Source: Desulfacinum infernum DSM 9756
Lineage (GTDB): Bacteria > Desulfobacterota > Syntrophobacteria > Syntrophobacterales > DSM-9756
DNA: 64,000 nt
Reading direction: 5' to 3'
NCBI RefSeq assembly: GCF_900129305.1
Contig: NZ_FQVB01000013.1
Coordinates: 1 to 64,000 of the forward strand
Part shown: piece by piece, positions 1-7,872 of the stretch
Layout of the letters: each line of letters opens with the position of its first letter
How positions within the stretch are numbered: position 1 is the first letter of the stretch
Notes under the pieces: model-generated
What the model was told of the DNA's origin: nothing
What the model saw: only the letters and a program-made list of their open reading frames with translations
Database searches by the model: none
Position numbers and translations under genes: made by a program

Positions 1-237
1 AACCGCAGCCTTCGTGGATGGATGGAATACTTCAAACACTCCTCCAGGTGGACGTTTCCCCGTCTCGACTCATGGGTTCGTCGGCGACTGCGCAGTATTC
101 TGCGTAAGCGCAGCGGACGAAAGGGGATCAGCCGAGGCCGCGATCATAACAGATGGCCGAATGCTTTCTTTGAGCGCCATGGGTTGTACAGCCTCGTGGC
201 AGCCCATCGCGCAATGCTCCAGTCCTCAGCGGGGTAA
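1..237 (+). CDS. Group II intron reverse transcriptase/maturase, C-terminal fragment (cut by window edge)
   Basis: Reading frame 1 is open from the first base to a TAA at 235-237. It gives about 78 residues that match the C-terminal maturase (GIIM) region: LRGWMEYF near the start, then a basic stretch LDSWVRRRLRS, then WPNAFFERHGLYSL. These motifs are typical of intron-encoded proteins that bind and splice their own intron RNA and support retrohoming. The ORF sits just upstream of domain V, as expected for an ORF carried in domain IV. The reverse transcriptase domain is not visible here, so intactness cannot be judged. Confidence 0.85.
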   Translation, partial: NRSLRGWMEYFKHSSRWTFPRLDSWVRRRLRSILRKRSGRKGISRGRDHNRWPNAFFERHGLYSLVAAHRAMLQSSAG

Positions 238-326
238 AACCACCAACCGGAGAGCCGTATGCGGGAGATCCGCACGTACGGTTCGGAGGGGGGAGGGACT
301 CGGCAACGAGTCCTTCCTACCCCTAT
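1..326 (+). mobile_element. 3' end of a group II intron (5' part outside window)
   Basis: The window opens inside a group II intron. The maturase C-terminus ends at 237. It is followed by a classic domain V hairpin at 252-284: stem GAGCCGTATGCGG, tetraloop-like AGAT, and the return strand ending CGTACGGTTC. A domain VI-like stem at about 286-325 pairs GGGAGGGACTCG with CGAGTCCTTCC and has an A near the branch position. The intron 3' end is placed at about 325-326, after CCCTAT. Domain V and the maturase C-terminus are seen directly; the exact boundary is inferred. The 5' part and the insertion site lie outside the window. Confidence 0.85.
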
Positions 327-650
327 CAGGGTCGGCCTGTCCGGTCGATAACGATTGGGCCGGGGGAAGCCCGCCCGGCCTCCCGCGCCTTCGCCTTGCA
401 ACGGCCCTTCCGAAGGGGTACAAGAACGTCTTCAAAGGTGTTACGGGAATGAGACGATAGGTGCGCGGCCTGTTCGTTCGGTCACGCAGAGACAATCGCC
501 TCTTACGGCGCTCCCCCAGAAAGACCATGCCCCGGTTTCGGTTTTTTGATCCACGCGTGACGACCATGCCCGTTTGTCGTTACCGGGCCTCGGCATGGCG
601 GGGGTTGGGTTGCCGGCTGTTTCGGCCGCAGGAAGCGGGAGGTGGACAGG
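327..650. other. Intergenic region between the intron and cbiA
   Basis: These 324 bases hold no ORF with a credible start. A GC-rich hairpin at 358-380 (GGCCGGG pairing with CCCGGCC) has no T-run. I looked for a cobalamin riboswitch because cobalamin genes follow, but saw no B12-box-like core. The only clear signal is the Shine-Dalgarno sequence GGGAGGTGG at 637-645 serving cbiA. Confidence 0.5.
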
Positions 651-2096
651 ATGAGAAAATGGGCCTTCGTGGTGGCGGCGCCCCAGAGCGGGTCGGGCAA
701 GACCACCGTCACCCTGGCCCTCTTGGCGGCGCTCAGGCGCCGCGGCCTTCGGATCCAGCCCTTCAAGGTGGGCCCCGACTTCATCGATCCGGGGTTCCAC
801 ACACAGGCCACGGGGCGCATTTCGCGAAACCTGGACGGCTGGATGCTTTCCCGGCACTACAACGTCTCCCTTTTTGAGCGGCTGCTGGCGGAAGCCGACG
901 GCGCCGTGGTGGAAGGGGTCATGGGCCTCTTCGACGGTTACGACGGGGTGTCGGAAGCGGGCAGCACGGCCCAGATGGCCAAGTGGCTCGACCTTCCGGT
1001 GCTCCTGGTGGTGGACGCCCGCAGCATGGCCCGGAGCGCCGCCGCCCTGGTCCACGGGTTCGCTTCCTTCGATCCGGGCCTGCGGCTTGCCGGCGTGGTC
1101 TTCAACCGGGTGGGAAGCCCGTCCCATTTGGGTTTCCTGAGGGAAGCCATGGAATCCTCCTGCCCGCAGGTACCCGTGTTCGGAGGGATTCCGCGGGAGG
1201 ATGCGGTGGCGATCCCCGAACGCCACCTGGGGCTTGTCACCGTGGAAGACACGGGCGTGGACAAGGCCTTCCTGGAAAGGCTGGCCCGGGTGGCGGAAGA
1301 ACACGTGGATCTGGACGGGCTGGTGGGTTCGTGTTGGCGACACCCCCAGCCGGTCCTACCCGCCGGGGAGGTGGTCCATGGAGGGGAACGCGGGGGAGTC
1401 GAATCCGTCCAGAGCGCTTCGGAGCGCCGCCCCAGACCGGATTCGGTGGTTGTGGCCGTGGCGCGCGATGCAGCCTTTTGCTTCTACTATCAGGACAACC
1501 TGGATCTTCTGGAGGCAGCGGGCGCCCGCCTTCGGTTCTTTTCCCCGTTGGCCGGGGAGGCCGTTCCGGAGGAGGCCGACGTCGTCTATCTGGGAGGCGG
1601 CTACCCGGAAGTTCATGCAGAGAGGCTTTCGGAGAACAGGCCCTTCTTCGAAAGCCTTCGGCGCCTGGCCTCCCGAGGTCGCCCCATCTATGGGGAATGC
1701 GGCGGCCTCATGACCCTCAGCCGCTCCGTCCAGCTCCTTTCCGGCGAGGTCTTTCCCATGGCCGGACTGCTGCCGTTTCGAACCCGCATGCTCCCGCACC
1801 GGAAGGCCCTGGGGTATGTGGAGGTGGTCCTGACGGAAAACACCCTGCTGGGGCCGAGGGGCACGCGTCTTCGCGGCCATGAATTCCACTATTCGGAGAT
1901 CGTGGGAGGGGACGAGGCCGCGGGATCCCGCTGCCGAAGCGTGTACCGGCTCACCGGCCGGAAATTTCGCGCCGAACGGCCGGAAGGCTATCTGGCGGGA
2001 TCCGTGCTGGCCAGCTACGTGCACCTCCACTGGGGAAGCTGTCCGCAGGCGGCCCATCACTTGGTATCGCTAGCGAGATCGGGGAGATCTTCATGA
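651..2096 (+). CDS. cbiA: Cobyrinate a,c-diamide synthase
   Basis: This enzyme amidates the a and c side chains of cobyrinic acid using ATP and glutamine, in the cytoplasm. The 481-residue product has an N-terminal dethiobiotin-synthetase-like ATPase with the P-loop PQSGSGKTT near residue 12. A C-terminal class I glutamine amidotransferase-like domain carries the nucleophile in YGECGGLM near residue 350. The length is normal for the family. The ATG at 651 is preferred because GGGAGGTGG lies 5 bases upstream; an in-frame GTG at 642 lies inside that site. The stop overlaps the start of cobQ by 4 bases, indicating translational coupling. It is the first of four cobalamin genes. Confidence 0.93.
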   Translation: MRKWAFVVAAPQSGSGKTTVTLALLAALRRRGLRIQPFKVGPDFIDPGFHTQATGRISRNLDGWMLSRHYNVSLFERLLAEADGAVVEGVMGLFDGYDGVSEAGSTAQMAKWLDLPVLLVVDARSMARSAAALVHGFASFDPGLRLAGVVFNRVGSPSHLGFLREAMESSCPQVPVFGGIPREDAVAIPERHLGLVTVEDTGVDKAFLERLARVAEEHVDLDGLVGSCWRHPQPVLPAGEVVHGGERGGVESVQSASERRPRPDSVVVAVARDAAFCFYYQDNLDLLEAAGARLRFFSPLAGEAVPEEADVVYLGGGYPEVHAERLSENRPFFESLRRLASRGRPIYGECGGLMTLSRSVQLLSGEVFPMAGLLPFRTRMLPHRKALGYVEVVLTENTLLGPRGTRLRGHEFHYSEIVGGDEAAGSRCRSVYRLTGRKFRAERPEGYLAGSVLASYVHLHWGSCPQAAHHLVSLARSGRSS

Positions 2097-3652
2097 CACG
2101 GCGCGCCAAGACCCTCATGTTTCTCGGAACGGGATCGGACGTGGGAAAAAGCGTTCTGGCGGCGGCCTTCTGCCGCATCTTCAGGCAGGACGGCTTTCGG
2201 GTGGCCCCCTTCAAGGCCCAGAACATGGCCCTCAATTCCTTCATCACGCCCCAGGGGGGCGAGATGGGCCGCGCCCAGGTGGTGCAGGCGGAAGCGGCCG
2301 GGATCGAGCCGCACGTGGACATGAACCCCATCCTCCTCAAGCCCACCTCCACCATGGGAAGCCAGGTGATCGTCCTGGGAAAGGCCGTGGGCAACTTCTC
2401 GGCCAAGGACTATTACGCCTACAAGAAACGGCTCACGGCCGTGGTTCGGGACGCCTTCGAGCGCCTCTCCAAGAATTACGACATCGTGGTGCTGGAAGGC
2501 GCGGGGAGTGCGGTGGAGCTCAACCTGAAAGACCACGACCTGGTGAACCTTTCCATGGCCAAGATGGCCCATGCCCCCTCCATCCTGGTGGGCGACATCG
2601 ACCGGGGCGGGATCTTTGCGGCCCTTCTGGGATCCTACATGCTCATGGAGCCGGAGGAGCGGGACCTTATCGCCGGGTTCATGGTGAACAAGCTTCGGGG
2701 AGACCCCGACCTGTTCCTTCCCGGTGTGGAGATCCTGGAACGGCGTTCCGGAAAGCCCGTACTGGGCGTGGTGCCCCACTTCGACCACATCGCCCTCCCC
2801 GAAGAGGACAGCGTGGCCCTGGGGCGGCGCATGGGCTCGGGGCCGAAGGAATCGTCCGGACAAAGACCGTCCATCGGCGTGGTGCGCCTCCCCTTTGTTT
2901 CCAACTACACTGATTTCGACTGTCTGGAGTACGACCGGGGCGTGGACCTGGTCTATTTCGACCGGCCCGGGGACGTGTTCCGCTTCGATGCCGTGGTGCT
3001 TCCCGGAAGCAAGAACACCATCGAGGACATGCTGGCCCTGGAACGAAGCGGCATGGCCGACGCCCTGCGTGCCTACTTCAAGGCCGGAGGCGTGGTGGTG
3101 GGGATCTGCGGCGGCTACCAGATGCTGGGGGAGCGGATCACGGATCCCCATGGGGTGGAGAGCCGGGTGCGGGAGACGGCGGGTTTGGGGCTTCTTCCCA
3201 TGACCACGGAGATGGCCTCGGAGAAGGTGACGACCCAGGTCACGGCCCGGCTGCATCCGGACAACAGGCTGGGATTGGGTGGGGTTTCCCCGTCGACGGT
3301 TCTCTCCGGCTACGAAATCCACATGGGCCGAAGCCGGCCCCTGAACTCCCAGGCGACCCCGTGTTTTCGCATCCTTTCCCGCAACGGCCGGGCCGTTTCC
3401 GCAGCCGATGCCGACGACGGTTTATCCTCGGCCGACGGCCGGGTCTGGGGGACCTATCTCCATGGGATCTTCGACAACGACGCCTTCCGGCGGGCTTTCC
3501 TGTCCCTGCTGGCGGAAAAGCGGGACGGCTGCGGGCTTTCCTTCGGGATTTCCAACTACGGCCGGTGGAAGGACGCCCAGTACGATCTTTTGGCCGATCA
3601 TGTGCGGAGCCACTGCGATGTGGAGCGTATCTACCGGATCGTGGGGATCTGA
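2093..3652 (+). CDS. cobQ: Cobyric acid synthase
   Basis: CobQ (CbiP) adds four amide groups to adenosylcobyrinic acid a,c-diamide at side chains b, d, e and g. The 519-residue product starts with the ATPase motif GTGSDVGKS and the KAQNMALNS segment typical of CobQ. The amidotransferase half has its nucleophile in GICGGYQMLG (about residue 342), the SGYEIHMG motif, and the histidine in GTYLHGIFDN. The length matches the family. The start overlaps the cbiA stop (ATGA), so the two are likely co-translated. A heptamer repeat array follows and separates it from cbiB. Confidence 0.95.
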   Translation: MTRRAKTLMFLGTGSDVGKSVLAAAFCRIFRQDGFRVAPFKAQNMALNSFITPQGGEMGRAQVVQAEAAGIEPHVDMNPILLKPTSTMGSQVIVLGKAVGNFSAKDYYAYKKRLTAVVRDAFERLSKNYDIVVLEGAGSAVELNLKDHDLVNLSMAKMAHAPSILVGDIDRGGIFAALLGSYMLMEPEERDLIAGFMVNKLRGDPDLFLPGVEILERRSGKPVLGVVPHFDHIALPEEDSVALGRRMGSGPKESSGQRPSIGVVRLPFVSNYTDFDCLEYDRGVDLVYFDRPGDVFRFDAVVLPGSKNTIEDMLALERSGMADALRAYFKAGGVVVGICGGYQMLGERITDPHGVESRVRETAGLGLLPMTTEMASEKVTTQVTARLHPDNRLGLGGVSPSTVLSGYEIHMGRSRPLNSQATPCFRILSRNGRAVSAADADDGLSSADGRVWGTYLHGIFDNDAFRRAFLSLLAEKRDGCGLSFGISNYGRWKDAQYDLLADHVRSHCDVERIYRIVGI

Positions 3653-3656
3653 AGAA

Positions 3657-3722
3657 GAAGGGGTATGGGTTAAGGGAAAGGGGAAAGGAACAAGGTAAAA
3701 GGTGAAAGGTAAGAGGGGGATG
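3657..3722. repeat. Degenerate heptanucleotide array between cobQ and cbiB
   Basis: About nine G/A-rich units with an approximate 7-base period (GGGTTAA, GGGAAAG, AAGGTAA, AAGGTGA and similar) begin a few bases after the cobQ stop. It belongs to the same family as the other heptamer arrays in the window, read on the opposite strand as TTACCTT or TCACCTT units. Confidence 0.6.
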
Positions 3723-3796
3723 GGGGTGCGGCTGGCCCCACATGCGTTGGGGTTTGTTTGGAAGTTTTTTTCGGTAGACGGCGGAGCGGGTCGCCC

Positions 3797-4795
3797 ATGA
3801 CCTTTTCGGCTTCTCACCTGTTGCTCGCCTGGCTGGCGGATCTGCTGCTGGGGGACCCTCCTTCGTGGCCGCACCCGGTGCGCTGGATCGGACGGCTCAT
3901 CGAAAAGGCGGAGAGCTTCTTTTATCTGGAAACCGGCGACGGGGGCCGCCCCCGTCTGGGGGCGGGTTCCGACGGGACGCCGGACGGGAGGCTTCGTGTT
4001 CTGGGCGCCGCCTTCTGGCTCACCGTGGTGGGGGCGGTGGGAGCGGCCGTAACGGCCGCTCTGCTGCTGTTTCACTGGATCCATCCTTTCCTTTCCGGCC
4101 TCTTGGGTGTCTGGATCGCCTGCACCTGCCTGGCCACGCGAAGCCTCCATGACGAATCCGCGGCGGTGGCCCGGGCACTTCGCGAGGGTCGGCTGGAAGA
4201 GGCCCGGGGGCTTCTTTCCCGCATCGTGAGCCGCGAGACGGCCCATCTGGACGAGGAAGGCATCTGGAGGGCCCTGTTGGAAACGGTTTCCGAAAACCTT
4301 TCCGACGGGGTGGTGGCGCCTCTTTTCTACTTGGCCTTGGGCGGACCCGTGGGCGGGCTCCTTTACAAGACGGTCAATACCCTGGATTCCATGGTGGGGT
4401 ACAGGAATGAACGCTACCGGGACTTCGGATGGTGCGCGGCCCGCATGGACGATCTTTTCAACTGGATTCCGGCGAGACTCACCGCCTTGCTCCTCCTGGC
4501 TGCGGGAGCCGTCTGGGGCCTGGACCGGCGCCGCGGTCGGGCCGTGGTGAGGCGGGACGCCCGAAAGCACAAGAGCCCCAATGCGGGCTTTCCGGAAGCA
4601 GCGGCCGCCGGGCTTCTGGGGGTGCAGCTGGGGGGCCCGGGGATCTATTTCGGCCGCACGGTGGAAAAACCCACCCTGGGGGATCCCGTGGCGGCGCCGG
4701 ATGAGAAGTCCTTCCGCCTCATGACCCGCCTTCTTTTCACCACGTCCGCCCTGGCGGCGCTTTCGGCCGCCCTGGTGCGCGGGCTTTGGGGGTGA
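3797..4795 (+). CDS. cbiB: Adenosylcobinamide-phosphate synthase (membrane protein)
   Basis: CbiB (CobD in aerobes) joins the aminopropanol-phosphate arm to adenosylcobyric acid at the inner membrane. The 332-residue product begins TFSASHLLLAWLADLLLGDP, and the LLGDPxxWPHPVRWIG signature is diagnostic. Central motifs include LSDGVVAPLFY and KTVNTLDSMVGY. Several hydrophobic segments (about 70-100, 180-200, 235-250) predict a polytopic membrane protein. The ATG at 3797 follows GGAGCGGG; a TTG at 3758 is rejected for lack of a ribosome site. The TGA stop at 4793-4795 is the first unit of a heptamer array. Its partner product, aminopropanol-phosphate, comes from the next gene. Confidence 0.92.
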   Translation: MTFSASHLLLAWLADLLLGDPPSWPHPVRWIGRLIEKAESFFYLETGDGGRPRLGAGSDGTPDGRLRVLGAAFWLTVVGAVGAAVTAALLLFHWIHPFLSGLLGVWIACTCLATRSLHDESAAVARALREGRLEEARGLLSRIVSRETAHLDEEGIWRALLETVSENLSDGVVAPLFYLALGGPVGGLLYKTVNTLDSMVGYRNERYRDFGWCAARMDDLFNWIPARLTALLLLAAGAVWGLDRRRGRAVVRRDARKHKSPNAGFPEAAAAGLLGVQLGGPGIYFGRTVEKPTLGDPVAAPDEKSFRLMTRLLFTTSALAALSAALVRGLWG

Positions 4796-4850
4796 TGAGT
4801 GATGAGTGACGAGTGATGGGTCACGGATCACGGACTACGGACTACGGGGG
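4794..4850. repeat. Heptanucleotide array starting in the cbiB stop codon
   Basis: This is a strict 7-base period read as TGATGAG, TGATGAG, TGACGAG, TGATGGG, TCACGGA, TCACGGA, CTACGGA, CTACGGG. The first unit contains the cbiB stop codon. Unit sequence drifts stepwise along the array, which suggests expansion followed by mutation. Confidence 0.8.
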
Positions 4851-4920
4851 ATGGAAGGAGGGGCGGGCTTTGGGTGGTGCGTCCGCATGGGGCAAGGGAT
4901 GGGGAGCGAGTAGCGGAAAT

Positions 4921-6075
4921 ATGCAGAGAATCCACGGTGGAAACGTTTACGAGGTTGCCCGGCGTCTGGGATGCGCTCCGGAGGACATCCTGGATTTCAG
5001 CGCCAGTATCAATCCCCTGGGCCCGCCTCCGGGGCTGCTGAATGCCCTGGTGGCCGCCTACGGACGCCTGCAGCACTATCCGGACATCCACAACCGGACC
5101 CTGGTGGACGCCTTGGCCCGGCGCCACCACGTCCGCCCGGAGCAGGTGGTGGTGGGAAACGGGTCCACGGAACTCATCTACGCCCTTCCCCGGATCCTGG
5201 GGGTCTCCCGGGTGCTCACCGCCCTTCCCACCTTTACCGAATACGTGCGGGCCTTTTCCGCGGCCGGGGTGGAGGTGGACCGCTGTTACGGGACCTGGGA
5301 GAACGGGCTGCAGCCCACCGCGGAGCAGATTGGAGAGCGTTTGGATCGGGAACGGCCCGATGCGGTGCTGGTGACCCATCCGGGAAGCCCTTCGGGAACG
5401 GTCCTTACTGAGTCCCTGCGGGCGTGGCTGGTGGAAGAGACCCGAAGGCGGGGCGTGGCCCTGGTGGTGGACGAGGTCTTCATCGACTTCTGCGAAGAGG
5501 AGTCCTTCCTGCCCCATCTTGCGGAACATCCCGGCCTGGTGCTCATTCGGTCCATGACGAAATTTTACGGCATACCGGGGCTTCGGCTGGGATACCTGCT
5601 GGCGTCCCGGGAGATCGCCGAGGCCGCCGCCGGGTACCTGCCCCCCTGGTCCGTGAACGCCCTGGCCCAGGAAGCTGGAGCCTATTGCTTGGAGCAGCTG
5701 GACTACCGGCGGGAGACCCTGGAGATGGTGGAGGGGGAGCGGGATCGACTGAAGATCGCTTTGGGAGGGATGGGCGGATTTTGCGTGCTTCCCGGCCGGG
5801 CCAACTATCTGCTGGTGCGCATGGCGGACGATCTTCCGGACGCCCCGGCGCTCCGGGACCTCCTGCTACGCCGAGAAAGAGTCCTCATCCGCGAATGCGC
5901 TTCCTTCGACGGCCTGACTCCCCGGGATTTTCGCATCGCCGTGCGCCTTCCCGCCCAAAACGACCGGCTCCTGGCCGCTCTCCGCCGCTGGGTCGACGCC
6001 GACCGTGAATCCAGCCGTGTCTCCGCCCGGGAAGGATCCCGGAAGGGACCTACGGGTGGTCCTTGTCCTCTTTGA
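4921..6075 (+). CDS. cobD: Threonine-phosphate decarboxylase (PLP-dependent)
   Basis: CobD decarboxylates L-threonine O-3-phosphate to (R)-1-amino-2-propanol O-2-phosphate, the linker used by CbiB. The 384-residue product is a fold-type I aminotransferase-like protein. It starts MQRIHGGNVYE followed by DFSASINPLGPP, a CobD hallmark that distinguishes it from histidinol-phosphate aminotransferase. The PLP lysine is in SMTKFYGIPGLRLGY (about residue 214), and the cofactor aspartate is in VVDEVFIDF. The ATG at 4921 is chosen; the longer frame from 4813 reads through the heptamer array and is unlikely. Its 3' end overlaps the convergent small gene at 6050-6313 by 26 bases. Confidence 0.9.
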   Translation: MQRIHGGNVYEVARRLGCAPEDILDFSASINPLGPPPGLLNALVAAYGRLQHYPDIHNRTLVDALARRHHVRPEQVVVGNGSTELIYALPRILGVSRVLTALPTFTEYVRAFSAAGVEVDRCYGTWENGLQPTAEQIGERLDRERPDAVLVTHPGSPSGTVLTESLRAWLVEETRRRGVALVVDEVFIDFCEEESFLPHLAEHPGLVLIRSMTKFYGIPGLRLGYLLASREIAEAAAGYLPPWSVNALAQEAGAYCLEQLDYRRETLEMVEGERDRLKIALGGMGGFCVLPGRANYLLVRMADDLPDAPALRDLLLRRERVLIRECASFDGLTPRDFRIAVRLPAQNDRLLAALRRWVDADRESSRVSAREGSRKGPTGGPCPL

Positions 6076-6313
6076 GGAAGTACGCATGGTATTCGCCGTC
6101 GGACAGATGCTTGCGCATGAGATCCGAAAGCAGCTCGAAGAGGTTTTCCATTTCCCCGTTGGATAGCCTCGGGATGAGCACCTTCAGAAGAGCGTCGTCG
6201 GAAAATTTCTGCAGGTAGACCATCAGCGTCTTTTCATCCACGTCCCGGGAAAAGCCGAAGGCCACCAGGCCGTCGTATTCTTCCACGAACCGGTGGGAAT
6301 GTTTGGCCGCCAT
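6050..6313 (-). CDS. Conserved small cytoplasmic protein, function unknown
   Basis: This 87-residue acidic protein (MAAKHSHRFVEEYDG...) has no signal peptide or membrane segment. It looks all-helical, with a repeated leucine pattern around LPRLSNGEMENLFELLSDLM. I recall near-identical short proteins in other Desulfobacterota, always uncharacterised; this is memory, not a search. Three starts lie close together (6319, 6316, 6313). The ATG at 6313 has GAAAGG at the right distance. The gene converges on cobD and overlaps its end. No function is proposed. Confidence 0.7.
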   Translation of the reverse strand: MAAKHSHRFVEEYDGLVAFGFSRDVDEKTLMVYLQKFSDDALLKVLIPRLSNGEMENLFELLSDLMRKHLSDGEYHAYFLKEDKDHP

Positions 6314-6365
6314 CACCATCCTTTCGCATTACAGGGGGGGCCGCCGAAGGGGCCGAAAGACATCG

Positions 6366-6391
6366 GCGGGCGCCCGAAGGAACGCCCGCCG
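6366..6391 (-). other. GC-rich hairpin downstream of the inositol-phosphate synthase gene
   Basis: GGCGGGCG pairs with CGCCCGCC around a short loop, just 3' of the synthase gene on the minus strand. There is no clean T-run (ATGTCTTTC follows), so it may be a weak terminator or an mRNA-stabilising hairpin. A short heptamer array (6396-6420) lies between it and the gene and supplies the stop codon. Confidence 0.35.
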
Positions 6392-6416
6392 TCCGCCACC
6401 CGTCACCCATCACTCG

Positions 6417-7757
6417 TTACGCATCCCCCATGTAATAGTCGAGGCCGAAGTGGGTGATCTGATCTTCGCCCATGAGGTAGCGCAGGGTGTTCTTGAGCTT
6501 CATGAGCTGGATGAAGAGGTCGTGTTCCGGATAGAGTCCTTGCTTGTGCATAGGGCTCTTGAAGTAGAAGGAGAGCCATTCCTGGATGCCGTGCATGCCG
6601 ATTCGCTGGGCCAGGTCGGTGAAGAGCACCAGGTCCAGGCACAGGGGCGCCGCCAGGATGCTGTCCCGGCACTGGAAGTCCACCTTGATCTGCATGGGGT
6701 AGCCCAGCCAGCCGAAGATGTCGATGCAGTCCCAGCCTTCCTTGTTGTCGCCCCGGGGCGGGTAATAGTTGATGGTGACCTTGTGGTAGTAGTTCTTGTA
6801 GAGGCTGGGGTAGAGCTGCGGCTGGAGGATGTATTCCAGCACCGACAGCTTGCTTTCTTCCTTGGTCTTGAAGGAATCCTTGTCGTCCAAGACTAGGCCG
6901 TCCCGGTTGCCCAGGATGTTGGTGGAATACCAGCCTTCCAGGCCCAGCATGCGGGCCTTGAGGCCGGGAGCCAGGATGGTTTTCATGAGCGTCTGACCGG
7001 TCTTGAAGTCCTTGCCCGCGATGGGTACCCGCTTTTCTCTGGCCAGTTCCACAAAGGCCGGGATGTCCACGGTCAGGTTCGGCGCTCCGTTGATGTAGGG
7101 AACACCGCTTTCCAGGGCCGCCAGGGCGTAGAGCATGCTGGGGGCGATGCGTGGGTCGTCGGCGTCCACCGCCTTCTGAAGGGCTTCCACGGACCGGTGC
7201 GGCTCCTCGGCCTTGAGATGCACCTCCGTGCTGCCGCACCAGATCATGACGCAACGGTCTACGCCGTTTTCTTCCTTGAACCGGGCGATGTCTTCCTTGA
7301 GGGCTTCCACGTGGGCCCGCAGGTTCGTTCCGGGCTTTACGTGGTTGCCGTCCAGGTTCTTGACGAACCGCCGGTCGAAGACGGCCGGCATGGGTTGGAT
7401 GGTTTCCAGGAAGTCCTTGATGGGATCCAGGTGATCGCGGTGGAGCACCTTGGCGAAGGAGGCCGCCTCGTAGCCGTTGGCGTCGTAGATGTCCCAGCCC
7501 CCGAAGACCAGGTCCTCCAGGGAAGCCAGCGGGATGAAGTCCTTGATGCGCGGGATCCGGTACTCGTCCCGTTTCCCCAGCCGGATGGTGCCCAGTTGGG
7601 TGAGGGATCCGATGGGTTCCGCCAGGCCCCGCCGGACGGCTTCCACGCCCGCAATGAAGGTGGTGCTCACGGCTCCACCCACTCCCGGAATGAGCACTCC
7701 CAGTTTGCCCTTGGGAGGTTCGATCTGTTCCTTCCTCTTCAGCTGTCTTTCTTCCAA
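6417..7757 (-). CDS. ino1: myo-Inositol-1-phosphate synthase
   Basis: The enzyme converts glucose 6-phosphate to 1L-myo-inositol 1-phosphate using bound NAD. The 446-residue product has an N-terminal Rossmann motif, GVLIPGVGGAVSTT (from about residue 19). The catalytic-region motif GKDFKTGQTLMK and the C-terminal IDIFGWLGYPMQIKVDFQ are typical of the prokaryotic family. In bacteria the product feeds inositol lipids, mycothiol-like thiols or, in thermophiles, di-myo-inositol phosphate. The window has no partner gene to decide between these. The last codons (GDA, TAA) lie inside a heptamer repeat. The gene stands alone, 115 bp downstream of the alkyltransferase gene on the same strand. Confidence 0.93.
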   Translation of the reverse strand: MEERQLKRKEQIEPPKGKLGVLIPGVGGAVSTTFIAGVEAVRRGLAEPIGSLTQLGTIRLGKRDEYRIPRIKDFIPLASLEDLVFGGWDIYDANGYEAASFAKVLHRDHLDPIKDFLETIQPMPAVFDRRFVKNLDGNHVKPGTNLRAHVEALKEDIARFKEENGVDRCVMIWCGSTEVHLKAEEPHRSVEALQKAVDADDPRIAPSMLYALAALESGVPYINGAPNLTVDIPAFVELAREKRVPIAGKDFKTGQTLMKTILAPGLKARMLGLEGWYSTNILGNRDGLVLDDKDSFKTKEESKLSVLEYILQPQLYPSLYKNYYHKVTINYYPPRGDNKEGWDCIDIFGWLGYPMQIKVDFQCRDSILAAPLCLDLVLFTDLAQRIGMHGIQEWLSFYFKSPMHKQGLYPEHDLFIQLMKLKNTLRYLMGEDQITHFGLDYYMGDA

Positions 7758-7872
7758 GGCTGTCCTCCGTATCTTCGAGATCCGAAAATCCGTCTGAATC
7801 CCCCAGCAATCCGCTTTTTCCCAATACTTGAAGGAACGCCCCCATCCCTATACGGGCCGCCCGCAAACCGTG

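Noticed and set aside
406-445. Similar DNA at 406-445 and 18905-18935 (AAGGGGTACAAGAACGT versus AAAAGGATACAAAAATGT), giving PKGYKNV-like peptides in unrelated short frames
   Set aside because: Only two copies of about 28 bases with moderate identity and no shared context; chance or a trivial repeat cannot be excluded.
327-650. Cobalamin riboswitch upstream of cbiA
   Set aside because: None of the conserved B12-box or core segments could be found by eye.
441-1343. Long minus-strand frames opposite cbiA, cobQ, dnaK, clpB, sucA, cooS and others
   Set aside because: They mirror GC-rich genes with strong codon bias, lack ribosome sites and recognisable motifs, and the opposite strand has clear family signatures.
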